Under the pieces are notes generated by a model. The model was not told the origin of the DNA. It saw nothing but the letters and a program-made list of their open reading frames with translations, and did not search any database. This document shows, one piece after another, positions 1 through 5,505 of a stretch of 5,505 nucleotides of DNA (the first letter of the stretch is position 1; every line of letters starts with the position of its first letter). The DNA comes from an uncultured Clostridia bacterium (GTDB taxonomy: Bacteria; Bacillota; Clostridia; Oscillospirales; Ruminococcaceae): positions 1 to 5,505 of the forward strand of contig CALCSA010000136.1 of the NCBI GenBank assembly GCA_937894185.1, given 5' to 3'. The translations under genes were made by a program, and so were the position numbers.

Positions 1-800
1 CTGGCAAAAATTACCTTGCTGGCCAGCTCGGCAATCAACAGCTCTTTGGGATTGGTGGTAAACCGGGTGGCTCCCGTCATAATCCCGGCGGGGTCGCCGA
101 TCTCGTCCACCTTGACGATATAGTCCACATCGGATTCGGGAATGGCAAAGGGGGTGTTGGGGTAGTGGACAATGTGGTTGGTGATAACGATGACCTTGTC
201 GGCATGGGTGGCATCGCTTTTGGCATATCCCATGGAACCGCACATAATGCCTTCGTCATGATCCCGGATGTACCCGTTGGCGTTGCCGTAAGGGTCGCAG
301 GAGGGAGCTCCCAAAAAAGCCATATCGATGGGAAGATCTCCCTGTTCAATGGCTCCCGCCCGGCCGCCGTGACTGCGAAACACCACGGGGACATCCATCA
401 GCCCGTTCGAGACTGCTTCTGCCAGTCTTCCCCGCAGGCCGCTGGTTTCGATCCGCCGGATGACGCCGCTTTCGATGTGCCGGATTAGCGGGGCATGGCA
501 ATCGGTCAGGGAAGAAGCGGCCAGCACAAGGTCCCGAAAGCCCATCTCCGCCAACTTGTCCATGACCATATTGACGATAAAGTCTCCGTTGCGAAAATGG
601 TGGTGAAAGGAAATGGTCATGCCATTCTGAAGCCCCGCACGGTGCACAGCCTCCTCCAGACTGCTGACAATCTTGTTGTGGTGAATTTCCCGCTCGGCCA
701 ATGTCCGCGTATTTTTGGTCACTTTTTTGAGGTTGAATACCTTGTTAACTTCATGAAGTTCTTCCAGATAGGGGATGTTCTCCAAACTAATCTTGCGCAT
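1..800 (-). CDS. citF: citrate lyase alpha subunit (citrate CoA-transferase), 3' part missing at window edge
   Basis: CitF is the acyl-transfer subunit of cytoplasmic citrate lyase: it moves the CitD acyl carrier from acetyl to citryl, releasing acetate. I translated the 266 codons present. The protein starts MRKISLENIPYLEEL and has the family motif ISFHHHFRNGD at residues 63-73. SHGGR, CD-YGNANGY and YPNTPFAIPESDVDYIVKVD follow, then GDPAGIMTGATRFTTN from residue 235 and NPKELLIAELASKVI before the edge, closely following E. coli CitF. The full family length is about 510 residues, so roughly half is present and the cut is only the window end. The ATG at 800-798 lies inside the end of citE (14-nt overlap), with an AAGGAGGG ribosome binding site 5 nt upstream. 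No frameshift was seen. Identification is secure from several motifs and from the citD-citE-citF order. Confidence 0.96.
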   Translation of the reverse strand, partial: MRKISLENIPYLEELHEVNKVFNLKKVTKNTRTLAEREIHHNKIVSSLEEAVHRAGLQNGMTISFHHHFRNGDFIVNMVMDKLAEMGFRDLVLAASSLTDCHAPLIRHIESGVIRRIETSGLRGRLAEAVSNGLMDVPVVFRSHGGRAGAIEQGDLPIDMAFLGAPSCDPYGNANGYIRDHDEGIMCGSMGYAKSDATHADKVIVITNHIVHYPNTPFAIPESDVDYIVKVDEIGDPAGIMTGATRFTTNPKELLIAELASKVIFA

Positions 801-1689
801 ATACACCCTCCTTCAATACGCCGGACGCTTTAGCCAGACTGATCACCCGCTGGGCCCGCAGGACGATGGGGCGATCCACCATTTTGCCGTTAAGGGAAAT
901 CACCCCGCTGCCTTTTCGCTCCGCCTGCTGAATGGCATCCAGCACCGCAAGGGCGTGATCGATGTCCTTTTTGGTGGGGGTATAAATCTCGTGGATGATG
1001 CCTATCTGCCGGGGATTGATGATGCTCTTTCCGTCAAAGCCCAGCTGACGGATCAGCTGCACTTCCTTTCGCAAGCCTTCCTCGTTGTTGACATCGGAGT
1101 AAACCGTGTCGATGGCGTCGATTCCCGCCGCCCGGGCGGCCAGCAGGATGGCGCTGCGGGCAAACAGCAGCTCGATGCCGTCCTCCGACCGTGTGGTTTT
1201 CAGGTCGGTGACGTAATCTTCCGCGCCAATGGCAATGCCGATGAGCCTTGGGCTGGACAGGGCAATCTCCCGGGCGTTGAGGACTCCCGCCGCACTTTCC
1301 ACCGCGGCCATCATGTTTGTGCTGCCCACCTGCAAACCGGCAGCTTCTTCAATGCGGGCGATTTCCGCCTCGCACTCCAATACATCCTGGGGAGTTTCTG
1401 TTTTGGGCAAGCGGATGACCGCTTTGCCGGTGCGGACTATGGCCTCCAGATCGGCAAGGCCCAGCCCTGATTCCAGGGAGTTGATCCGTACCAGATGTTC
1501 CTTGTCCCCCAAATCCAAAGAGGTCAGAGCCTCGTACACCAAAAAGCGGGCGGCATCCTTCTCGTTGAGAGAGACGGAATCCTCCAGATCAAACATGATG
1601 CAATCCGCTCCGTAAATTCCCGCATCCTTAATCATTCCGGGATTGTTGCCCGGCACATACAGCATGGTGCGCCGCAGTTGTTGCTTCAT
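787..1689 (-). CDS. citE: citrate lyase beta subunit (citryl-CoA / citryl-ACP lyase)
   Basis: CitE cleaves citryl-ACP into oxaloacetate and acetyl-ACP. It is a Mg-dependent HpcH/HpaI-type TIM-barrel enzyme of the cytoplasmic lyase complex. The 300-residue product is normal for the family. Visible signatures: RRTMLYVPGNNPGMI (6-20), GADCIMFDLEDSV (27-39), substrate-contact Arg in LVRINS (66-71), predicted metal ligands Glu131 (in AAVESAAGV) and Asp158 (in GAEDY), and GKSIINPRQI (220-229). Ligand roles are taken from the family, not tested here. The ATG at 1689 overlaps the citD stop as ATGA, and a GGAGGT site lies 8 nt upstream inside citD codons, so this start is well supported. The last codons carry the ribosome binding site and start of citF, suggesting coupled translation. 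Some CitE-like paralogues act on other acyl-CoAs, but adjacent citD and citF make true citrate lyase by far the best reading. Confidence 0.97.
   Translation of the reverse strand: MKQQLRRTMLYVPGNNPGMIKDAGIYGADCIMFDLEDSVSLNEKDAARFLVYEALTSLDLGDKEHLVRINSLESGLGLADLEAIVRTGKAVIRLPKTETPQDVLECEAEIARIEEAAGLQVGSTNMMAAVESAAGVLNAREIALSSPRLIGIAIGAEDYVTDLKTTRSEDGIELLFARSAILLAARAAGIDAIDTVYSDVNNEEGLRKEVQLIRQLGFDGKSIINPRQIGIIHEIYTPTKKDIDHALAVLDAIQQAERKGSGVISLNGKMVDRPIVLRAQRVISLAKASGVLKEGVYAQD
806..813 (-). promoter_or_regulatory. ribosome binding site of citF inside citE
   Basis: AAGGAGGG lies 5 nt upstream of ATG 800 and is formed by the Lys-Glu-Gly codons near the CitE C-terminus. It fixes the citF start, which is otherwise hidden by the 14-nt overlap with citE. 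Confidence 0.8.
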
Positions 1690-1979
1690 TGGCCGCCACC
1701 TCCCCAGGCATATTCTACCTCCGCCGCCCGGCAGGCCGCTGTCTTGACCCGGGCACGGATGACGCAGTCCAAAGCACCTTTATCCACTGCCGTGACATGG
1801 GCATTTGTTACCCCCATACTCTTGAGAGTGGAGGTGATCTCCTTGCGGATGGCGTCGCCGAACTGTTTTTCCACACTACTGGTCAGGTCAATTTCGATTC
1901 CGCCACTGCCCGGCTCCAGCGTGATCATCACGTCACTGGATTCCAACGTGCCTGAAATTCCCACCTTTTTCAGTTCCAT
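1686..1979 (-). CDS. citD: citrate lyase gamma subunit (acyl carrier protein)
   Basis: CitD is the small acyl carrier of citrate lyase. It holds the acetyl or citryl group as a thioester on a phosphoribosyl-dephospho-CoA arm attached to a conserved serine. The 97-residue product has the diagnostic GTLESSDVMI stretch at 10-19. Ser14 aligns with the prosthetic-group serine of the E. coli and Klebsiella proteins. SSVEKQFGDAI and DKGALDCVIRAR follow, both typical of CitD. The start is ATG with AAGGAGGG 6 nt upstream. The C-terminus ends in a Gly-rich tail (WGGGGQ) whose codons double as the ribosome binding site of citE, and the stop overlaps citE by 4 nt. The upstream psiE-like gene ends 70 nt away. 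Modification would need CitG and CitX, and activation would need CitC, none of which is visible here. Confidence 0.97.
   Translation of the reverse strand: MELKKVGISGTLESSDVMITLEPGSGGIEIDLTSSVEKQFGDAIRKEITSTLKSMGVTNAHVTAVDKGALDCVIRARVKTAACRAAEVEYAWGGGGQ
1698..1703 (-). promoter_or_regulatory. ribosome binding site of citE inside citD
   Basis: GGAGGT lies 8 nt upstream of ATG 1689. Its bases are the Gly codons of the CitD C-terminal tail, so the end of CitD and the start of CitE translation share sequence. Confidence 0.75.
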
Positions 1980-1985
1980 ACCTAT

Positions 1986-1993
1986 CCCTCCTT
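1986..1993 (-). promoter_or_regulatory. strong ribosome binding site of citD
   Basis: AAGGAGGG lies 6 nt upstream of ATG 1979, in the 70-nt gap after the psiE-like gene. It is close to the full anti-16S complement, consistent with high expression of the lyase carrier protein. Confidence 0.75.
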
Positions 1994-2049
1994 ACATCTA
2001 TAGAACGCTTGAATACGGTTGACGGCAGAGCATGGATGATTTCCGCCGC

Positions 2050-2436
2050 TTATTTCGCCGGATCGTTCACCTCACAAAACAGATACTTCTTGGTGGCAAA
2101 CAGAACGGCGATGGAAAGAACCCCCAACAGGCTGGTGGTGATGGCAGAGTGTTCGATGATGACAAACCGGGTGACGGCAAACATCAGCACTTCCACCACG
2201 TTGCCCGCAGTAGGCTTACAAACCATCTTGACAAATTCGATTCCGATAATCAGGGAAAAGGAATATTCCAGAATGTATTTCAAATCGTTGATGCTGGTTT
2301 CGGCAGACAGCAAACTTAAAATTTCGGGAACCATATTGACAGTGAGGAAGCCGATGGCGACGGTGAGCAACATGGCAACCGCCATTTCGATAACGCGCAA
2401 AATTACGATGATACCCCATTGAGCTTTTTTAAACAT
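2050..2436 (-). CDS. small four-helix membrane protein, PsiE family
   Basis: This 128-residue hydrophobic protein resembles the phosphate-starvation-inducible PsiE family, whose biochemical role is unknown. Four likely membrane segments are visible, at about 9-31, 52-72, 78-94 and 101-120. The best family match is the second half: GIEFVKMV, then TRFVIIEHSAITTSLLGVL, which parallels the VRLIIVDH region of E. coli PsiE (about 136 residues). The start is chosen at ATG 2436 (MFKKAQWG) because GAGGTGA lies 4 nt upstream. A TTG five codons earlier (2451) has no such site. The gene sits 15 nt after the permease stop and 70 nt before citD, so it is probably in the citrate operon. Phosphate control is not implied. 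By position it could be a partner of the permease, loosely like the small membrane subunit of tripartite carriers, but this is inference. Family assignment is fairly good; function is unknown. Confidence 0.82.
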   Translation of the reverse strand: MFKKAQWGIIVILRVIEMAVAMLLTVAIGFLTVNMVPEILSLLSAETSINDLKYILEYSFSLIIGIEFVKMVCKPTAGNVVEVLMFAVTRFVIIEHSAITTSLLGVLSIAVLFATKKYLFCEVNDPAK

Positions 2437-2440
2437 AACT

Positions 2441-2447
2441 TCACCTC
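2441..2447 (-). promoter_or_regulatory. ribosome binding site fixing the psiE-like start
   Basis: GAGGTGA lies 4 nt before ATG 2436, within the 15-nt gap after the permease stop. It argues against the TTG at 2451 as start, because the site would then fall inside the coding region. Confidence 0.7.
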
Positions 2448-2451
2448 TCAA

Positions 2452-3519
2452 TCAGTTTGGTAGTAACTGCAAGACCACGTGAATTACTTGGGGGAACACA
2501 GAGGAAACCACAATCAGCCGCAGCACCTGCAGCAGAACCAGATCGGTGCTCTGGACCCCCAGATCCATGGAGATCAGAGCCATATCGCTGGCGCCGGCAG
2601 GGGTGGCCGCCAGCAGGGCCTCCTTGCGTTCCATACCGCAAAACCGCTCCAGCACATAGCCGCACAGCAGACAAAAAACAGAGTAGCCGGCTATGATGAT
2701 AACCGCCGGCAATACTAGAAAACGCAGTTCCAAAACATCAGCCCAGCCGATGGAGCATCCTATGTATGCGCCGGAAATCAGTTGAGCAAGCCCCTTGATC
2801 TTGAGGGGCAAGAACGCTTTCCCCCAGAAAATTTTAAGCAGCAGAACCCCGGCTAAGGCAAAAACCAGCGTTCCGGCAGGAATGCCTGTCCAATATCCCA
2901 CGATACCGCAGAGCAGCGCAGTGCCTAGGGTGATGAAGAACTGCCTCCACTGTTCCGGCTCCCGCACCGGAGCATTGGATGGGCTGGTCTGCGGGGGTAA
3001 ATTCAATTCGCCGGGTTCCTGCTCCTGATCCCGGCAAAGATAGTGAATCATGCTGGGGAACACCCCAACGCCAATCACCAGCCGCACAAACTGCAATACC
3101 GCAACCTGTGGTGCATTGGCCCCCATATCGGCTGCGATGAGGGGGATGTCGCTGATTCCTCCGGGAACTGCGCTGAACAGGGCGGTAGGTGCGCTGATGG
3201 GGCTGACCGCATAAATCAGCAGGCCCATCCCCAGATTCATCACCAGATAGGAGCCCAGAAGGATGGCCGCCGGTTTGATGATACGGCGCATCTCCTTCAG
3301 CTCGTTTTTCTTTACACTGGAGCCGATAAACGCTCCGGCAACCGACTGGGCAAAGATCTTCCCCACCGATGGGATATAAGCCGTACTCCACATGATATTC
3401 AGTATGGCAGCGCCAATAATTCCACCGACCAGCATTCCGCCGGGAACCTTGAGACGGCGGAACAAAAACCCTATGACGTAAGCGGACAGAAGCGTTAGTA
3501 CAATACTGTCAATTGGCAT
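2452..3519 (-). CDS. AbrB-family membrane permease with internal duplication
   Basis: This is a 355-residue polytopic inner-membrane protein of the AbrB family (PF05145 type). It is often mislabelled 'ammonia monooxygenase' or 'AbrB regulator' and is unrelated to the SpoVT/AbrB DNA-binding proteins. Two homologous halves are plain. VPGGMLVGGIIGAAIL (25-40) matches IPAGTLVFALAGVLLL (213-228). AQSVAGAFIGSS (57-68) matches AQLISGAYIGCS (245-256). AVPGGISDIPLIAADMG (117-133) matches ATPAGASDMALISMDLG (305-321), and each of these is followed by LQxxRLxxxxxVFPxxIH. A polar linker (about 162-190) separates the halves. The start at ATG 3519 has AAGGTG 5 nt upstream. A TTG 22 codons further up (3585) would add residues unlike the family and has no ribosome binding site. 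It is the first gene of the presumed citrate operon, which makes it a candidate organic-acid carrier. The substrate is not readable from sequence. Confidence 0.88.
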   Translation of the reverse strand: MPIDSIVLTLLSAYVIGFLFRRLKVPGGMLVGGIIGAAILNIMWSTAYIPSVGKIFAQSVAGAFIGSSVKKNELKEMRRIIKPAAILLGSYLVMNLGMGLLIYAVSPISAPTALFSAVPGGISDIPLIAADMGANAPQVAVLQFVRLVIGVGVFPSMIHYLCRDQEQEPGELNLPPQTSPSNAPVREPEQWRQFFITLGTALLCGIVGYWTGIPAGTLVFALAGVLLLKIFWGKAFLPLKIKGLAQLISGAYIGCSIGWADVLELRFLVLPAVIIIAGYSVFCLLCGYVLERFCGMERKEALLAATPAGASDMALISMDLGVQSTDLVLLQVLRLIVVSSVFPQVIHVVLQLLPN

Positions 3520-3524
3520 GGGGA

Positions 3525-3530
3525 CACCTT
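3525..3530 (-). promoter_or_regulatory. ribosome binding site fixing the permease start
   Basis: AAGGTG lies 5 nt before ATG 3519. It supports this start over the TTG at 3585, giving a 355-residue protein of normal family length. Confidence 0.6.
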
Positions 3531-3574
3531 CAACTTTCCAAAACAACAAGGGTGACGGTGCAATCAAGCAGCAT

Positions 3575-3602
3575 ATTAAATACAATTCTATCTTTATAAC
3601 AA
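3575..3602 (-). promoter_or_regulatory. possible sigma-70/A-type promoter of the permease-citDEF operon
   Basis: On the minus strand, TTGTTA (3602-3597) and TTTAAT (3580-3575) are separated by 16 nt. They match the -35 and -10 consensus at four and five of six positions. This would start transcription about 45-50 nt before the permease ATG. A TATAAT at 3607-3602 is a better -10 but has no -35 at proper spacing (TTGAAT at 3627-3622 is only 14 nt away). The region is AT-rich, so chance matches are expected. The existence of a promoter here is more certain than the exact hexamers. Confidence 0.35.
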
Positions 3603-3626
3603 TTATATATTGTGAATCTTAATTCA
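3599..3626. promoter_or_regulatory. candidate operators: two further inverted repeats
   Basis: ACAAT-5 bp-ATTGT (3599-3613) overlaps the proposed -35, and TGAAT-4 bp-ATTCA (3613-3626) follows directly. Together with the dyad at 3639-3658 they make three AT-rich palindromes within 60 bp. Each is short and AT-rich DNA gives such dyads by chance, so support is modest. Confidence 0.25.
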
Positions 3627-3638
3627 ACCGTGCCCTTA

Positions 3639-3658
3639 TTCTTAACATAATTTAAGAA
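3639..3658. promoter_or_regulatory. candidate operator: 7-bp perfect inverted repeat
   Basis: TTCTTAA and TTAAGAA are separated by 6 bp, giving a 20-bp dyad about 40 bp upstream of the proposed -35. Size and symmetry fit a dimeric regulator site (for example a LysR- or GntR-type activator), but no regulator gene is in the window and no known consensus is matched with confidence. Confidence 0.35.
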
Positions 3659-3710
3659 AGCAATGGGTTGTGTCGCAAGGGACTTTTGTGGGAGCAACCA
3701 ACCCACAGGT

Positions 3711-3748
3711 GAACAAAACAGGGCGGACCGCCGAAACAGTCCGCCCTG
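3711..3748 (-). terminator. Rho-independent terminator of the WG-repeat gene
   Basis: On the minus strand a perfect 10-bp GC-rich stem is formed by CAGGGCGGAC (3748-3739) and GTCCGCCCTG (3728-3719). They enclose a 10-nt loop and are followed directly by TTTTGTTC (3718-3711). The position, 75 nt past the WG-repeat stop and upstream of the citrate operon promoter region, fits transcription ending here. The other side of the stem has no T tract, so the terminator works in the minus direction only. Confidence 0.92.
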
Positions 3749-3822
3749 ACGCATCGAATCGTTGACGCAGCATCGACGGCTTTCCTTGTTGGGAAAGGGG
3801 GGTGAAGCTGACTTGGGACCTG

Positions 3823-5505
3823 CTACTTCCCATGAAGTTTGATGAAGCCGTAAAGGCCGTCTGTTTCCACAGCCACCATGCCGTTCTTGCAGGGGCCTAT
3901 GGAGTCCCAGATAAAATCTAAAATCACATTGCCATCCCGATCGATAAGGCCGTAGTAGCCGTCTAACATCACCGGAGCAACCCCTTCCCGAAAAGGAAGG
4001 GCAAACTCGTACTCTCCCGGTACGGCCGGGCGGTTATCCTCATCCACATAATACCACGCCGAACCATCGGGGGTGACCGGCATCAGACCTTCGGAAAACA
4101 GAAAGGCATTCCGGTACTGGGGAGTGATGAGGTAGCCTTCCTCCACAAGGTCATACAGGCCGAGAAAGCCATTGATCTCCAGCAGGGCATAACCGCTTTC
4201 CTGAAGCCAGATTTGGTCGGCGGGAGGGGACACCTGATTGCCTGCGGCATCGATGACCATGGAGCGGGAGTTTTTGATCACCACAGCATAACCTTGGGTA
4301 AAAAAACCGGCGCTGTCATAAAGGCAAGGGATCACCAACTCAAAGCTGGAATCCACATAACCCCATGCCCCGTTTTGACAGACAGGAGCCAGACCATCGG
4401 AAAAACTGAAGGCTTCCTGATACACGGGGGAGACGGTGTGCCCCTGATCATTTATAAAGAAGGAACTTTTCCCCAGTGTGACCGCAGCGTAGCCTTCTTC
4501 AAAGGAGTAGGCGTCGTCATATTGCAGAGGAATGACCTCGTTGCCAGACAGGTCGATAAAGCCGTATTTTCCGTCGCGACTCACGGGCAGAAGCCCCTGA
4601 GAATAGTAGAAGGCATTCTCCCATTCCGGCTGCACCGCAAATTCACCAAAGGTAGTGACTAATCCGTAAAGCTCTTGCAGTTCCACCACGGCATAGCCCT
4701 GCGAAAACTCAAAGATATGGTCAAAGGCGCATTCCAGCACCTGATTGCCTTCCCAGTCGATGAGCCCCCAGCCCAATCCGTCATAGACGGGAGCAAGGCC
4801 ATTTTCATCAAAATCCCCTACCTGTTCAAAAACGGGATCGATGACAAAGTCACCATCCTGTGGCAGCTCATCGGAGGGGGGAGAGGAAGGCTCCGACCAG
4901 GGACAGGGATTGTAGGACGGCGGCAACTCTGAGGGCATTTGCTGGGATGGAAAGGATTCCGGCGGGAGCGAGGGGGCGGGCGTTTTGGTGAGGAAAGAGC
5001 GCAAACCCAACAAATCGAAGATGACAAAAAGGCTAAGGCACCCCAGAATGATTACCGTGGCGATAATGACAAGGACCGCAAGGGGAGAGCCCATCCTGCT
5101 TTGCCTGTCCTCATCTGGTGGCTTGCGGCCCGCCCACACCCCCGGATAGGGATGGGGAGGCTGTTCATCCATGGGGGGACACCTCGGCTGCCCGGACGGA
5201 GGGGGAACCGGTTTTACCTCTATAGGCGGACGCAGAAAATCCGGGGGAGGGGGTACTGTGTTTTCTTGCTCAGGGCCCGGATCTTCCGAAGTGGCGGGCT
5301 TCTCCGACAAGGGCTGCTCTGGTAATGTTTCCTCGATGGAGGAGGGCAGGGGCGTGTTTTCGTCGTTATGATCGGATTGGTTAAGTCCGGAAATAGGTTT
5401 CACGGAACTATCACATCCTTGTGAATGATTTGTTGGGGCGGGGCAGTTTGCCAACGTGTGGCGGGGGCATGTTTTGCGTGGGTGCCACGCTTTTTCAGCG
5501 GCGGC
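3823..5505 (-). CDS. membrane-anchored WG-repeat protein, 5' end unresolved
   Basis: Function unknown. The reading frame is open to the window edge. The only in-window start candidates near the front are a TTG at 5454, with no ribosome binding site, and a GTG at 5403 with AAGGA 12 nt upstream, so the true start may lie outside. Numbering from 5454: residues 1-120 are polar, rich in Pro, Glu and Ser. Residues 124-151 form one membrane helix (LAVLVIIATVIILGCLSLFV core). Residues 157-202 are a Pro/Ser linker. Residues 203-543 are ten WG-type repeats of about 34 residues. Arg/Lys are denser before the helix (R110, K111, R117, R120) than after it (R152, K157), favouring an N-inside topology with the repeats outside the cell. 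WG-repeat domains are usually assigned protein-binding or envelope roles, but no substrate or partner is evident. The gene ends with its own terminator 75 nt downstream, so it is probably not in the citrate operon. Confidence 0.88.
   Translation of the reverse strand, partial: AAAEKAWHPRKTCPRHTLANCPAPTNHSQGCDSSVKPISGLNQSDHNDENTPLPSSIEETLPEQPLSEKPATSEDPGPEQENTVPPPPDFLRPPIEVKPVPPPSGQPRCPPMDEQPPHPYPGVWAGRKPPDEDRQSRMGSPLAVLVIIATVIILGCLSLFVIFDLLGLRSFLTKTPAPSLPPESFPSQQMPSELPPSYNPCPWSEPSSPPSDELPQDGDFVIDPVFEQVGDFDENGLAPVYDGLGWGLIDWEGNQVLECAFDHIFEFSQGYAVVELQELYGLVTTFGEFAVQPEWENAFYYSQGLLPVSRDGKYGFIDLSGNEVIPLQYDDAYSFEEGYAAVTLGKSSFFINDQGHTVSPVYQEAFSFSDGLAPVCQNGAWGYVDSSFELVIPCLYDSAGFFTQGYAVVIKNSRSMVIDAAGNQVSPPADQIWLQESGYALLEINGFLGLYDLVEEGYLITPQYRNAFLFSEGLMPVTPDGSAWYYVDEDNRPAVPGEYEFALPFREGVAPVMLDGYYGLIDRDGNVILDFIWDSIGPCKNGMVAVETDGLYGFIKLHGK
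3826..4848 (-). repeat. ten tandem WG-type protein repeats (about 34 codons each)
   Basis: The repeat boundaries, in residues counted from the TTG at 5454, are 203-238, 239-272, 273-306, 307-340, 341-373, 374-407, 408-441, 442-476, 477-510 and 511-543. The consensus runs roughly V-x-P-x-Y-D-x-A-x-x-F-S-E-G-L/Y-A-P/V-V, a variable turn, then Y/W-G-x-I-D-x-x-G-N. A literal WG or YG is kept in most units but is lost in repeats 4 (SFF), 6 (SMV) and 8 (WYY). Repeats 1, 3 and 5 carry GLxPV and repeats 2, 4 and 6 carry GYAxV. The repeats are diverged at DNA level, so recent copying is unlikely. Confidence 0.88.

Larger units (their letters stand above)
3520..3822. other. intergenic region: terminator, then AT-rich promoter region
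   Basis: This 303-bp gap separates the WG-repeat gene from the permease. It holds the terminator (3711-3748) and a short weak hairpin CTTTCC/GGAAAG (3780-3797). A stretch with small stems spans 3664-3707. A distinctly AT-rich stretch (about 3573-3660) carries three inverted repeats and promoter-like hexamers, and is followed by the permease ribosome binding site (3525-3530). I see no gene in it on either strand. Confidence 0.8.

Noticed and set aside
165..833. Plus-strand open frames opposite citF
   Set aside because: They mirror the citF coding frame, which carries clear family motifs on the minus strand.
775..1470. Long open frame on the plus strand (231 codons) opposite citE
   Set aside because: It lies wholly antisense to a well-identified gene, has no convincing ribosome binding site, and its product shows no recognisable fold; it is a shadow of citE codon use.
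1980..2049. Possible 11-codon reading frame and promoter in the psiE-like/citD gap
   Set aside because: The small frame has no ribosome binding site and the -10-like TATAGA has no -35 partner; the gap is best seen as an ordinary intra-operon spacer.
3664..3707. Competing stems TGTGGG/CCCACA (3687-3692 with 3702-3707) and TGGGTTG/CAACCCA (3664-3670 with 3699-3705), attenuator-like
   Set aside because: They lie upstream of the likely transcription start of the citrate operon and downstream of the WG-gene terminator, with no T tract, so an attenuator role is unlikely.
3747..3776. Short direct repeats TGACGCA (3747-3753, 3763-3769) and GCATCGA (3751-3757, 3770-3776)
   Set aside because: Seven-base copies only two times each; too short and too few for iterons, a CRISPR array or an attachment site.
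3780..3797. Hairpin CTTTCC-6 nt-GGAAAG between the WG-gene stop and the terminator
   Set aside because: Weak 6-bp stem with no T tract on either strand; the strong terminator just downstream explains transcript ending.

Overview
The window is a chromosomal segment read almost entirely from the minus strand. It looks like an anaerobic, probably gut-associated Firmicute (Clostridia, Oscillospiraceae-like). This is an inference from moderately GC-rich DNA, strong AGGAGG-type ribosome binding sites, a citrate lyase operon for fermentation, and a proline-rich membrane-anchored WG-repeat protein of a kind common in that group. No marker gene fixes the taxonomy.

Layout, in the direction of transcription (high to low coordinates). 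(1) 5505-3823: a gene for a single-pass membrane protein with an acidic, proline-rich N-terminal region and ten WG-type repeats. Its start lies at or beyond the window edge. (2) 3748-3711: a clear intrinsic terminator for that gene. (3) About 3660-3520: an AT-rich promoter region with three inverted repeats. (4) 3519-2452: an AbrB-family permease with an obvious internal duplication. (5) 2436-2050: a small four-helix membrane protein of the PsiE family. (6) 1979-1686 citD, 1689-787 citE and 800-1 citF (cut by the window edge): the acyl carrier, citryl-CoA lyase and acetyl-ACP:citrate CoA-transferase subunits of citrate lyase.

Genes 4 to 6 look like one transcription unit. All lie on the same strand, with gaps of 15 nt (permease to psiE-like) and 70 nt (psiE-like to citD), a 4-nt ATGA overlap (citD/citE) and a 14-nt overlap (citE/citF). 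The ribosome binding sites of citE and citF lie inside the final codons of the preceding gene, which suggests translational coupling of the three lyase subunits. The lyase would split citrate into acetate and oxaloacetate. The permease, perhaps with the PsiE-like protein, is a reasonable but unproven candidate for citrate (or another organic acid) uptake. The accessory genes for lyase maturation (citC, citX, citG) are not in the window and could only be downstream of citF or elsewhere.

The part with least precedent is the AbrB-family permease plus PsiE-like protein leading a citrate lyase operon, under what may be a dedicated AT-rich operator region. The remaining content is recognisable and fairly ordinary.
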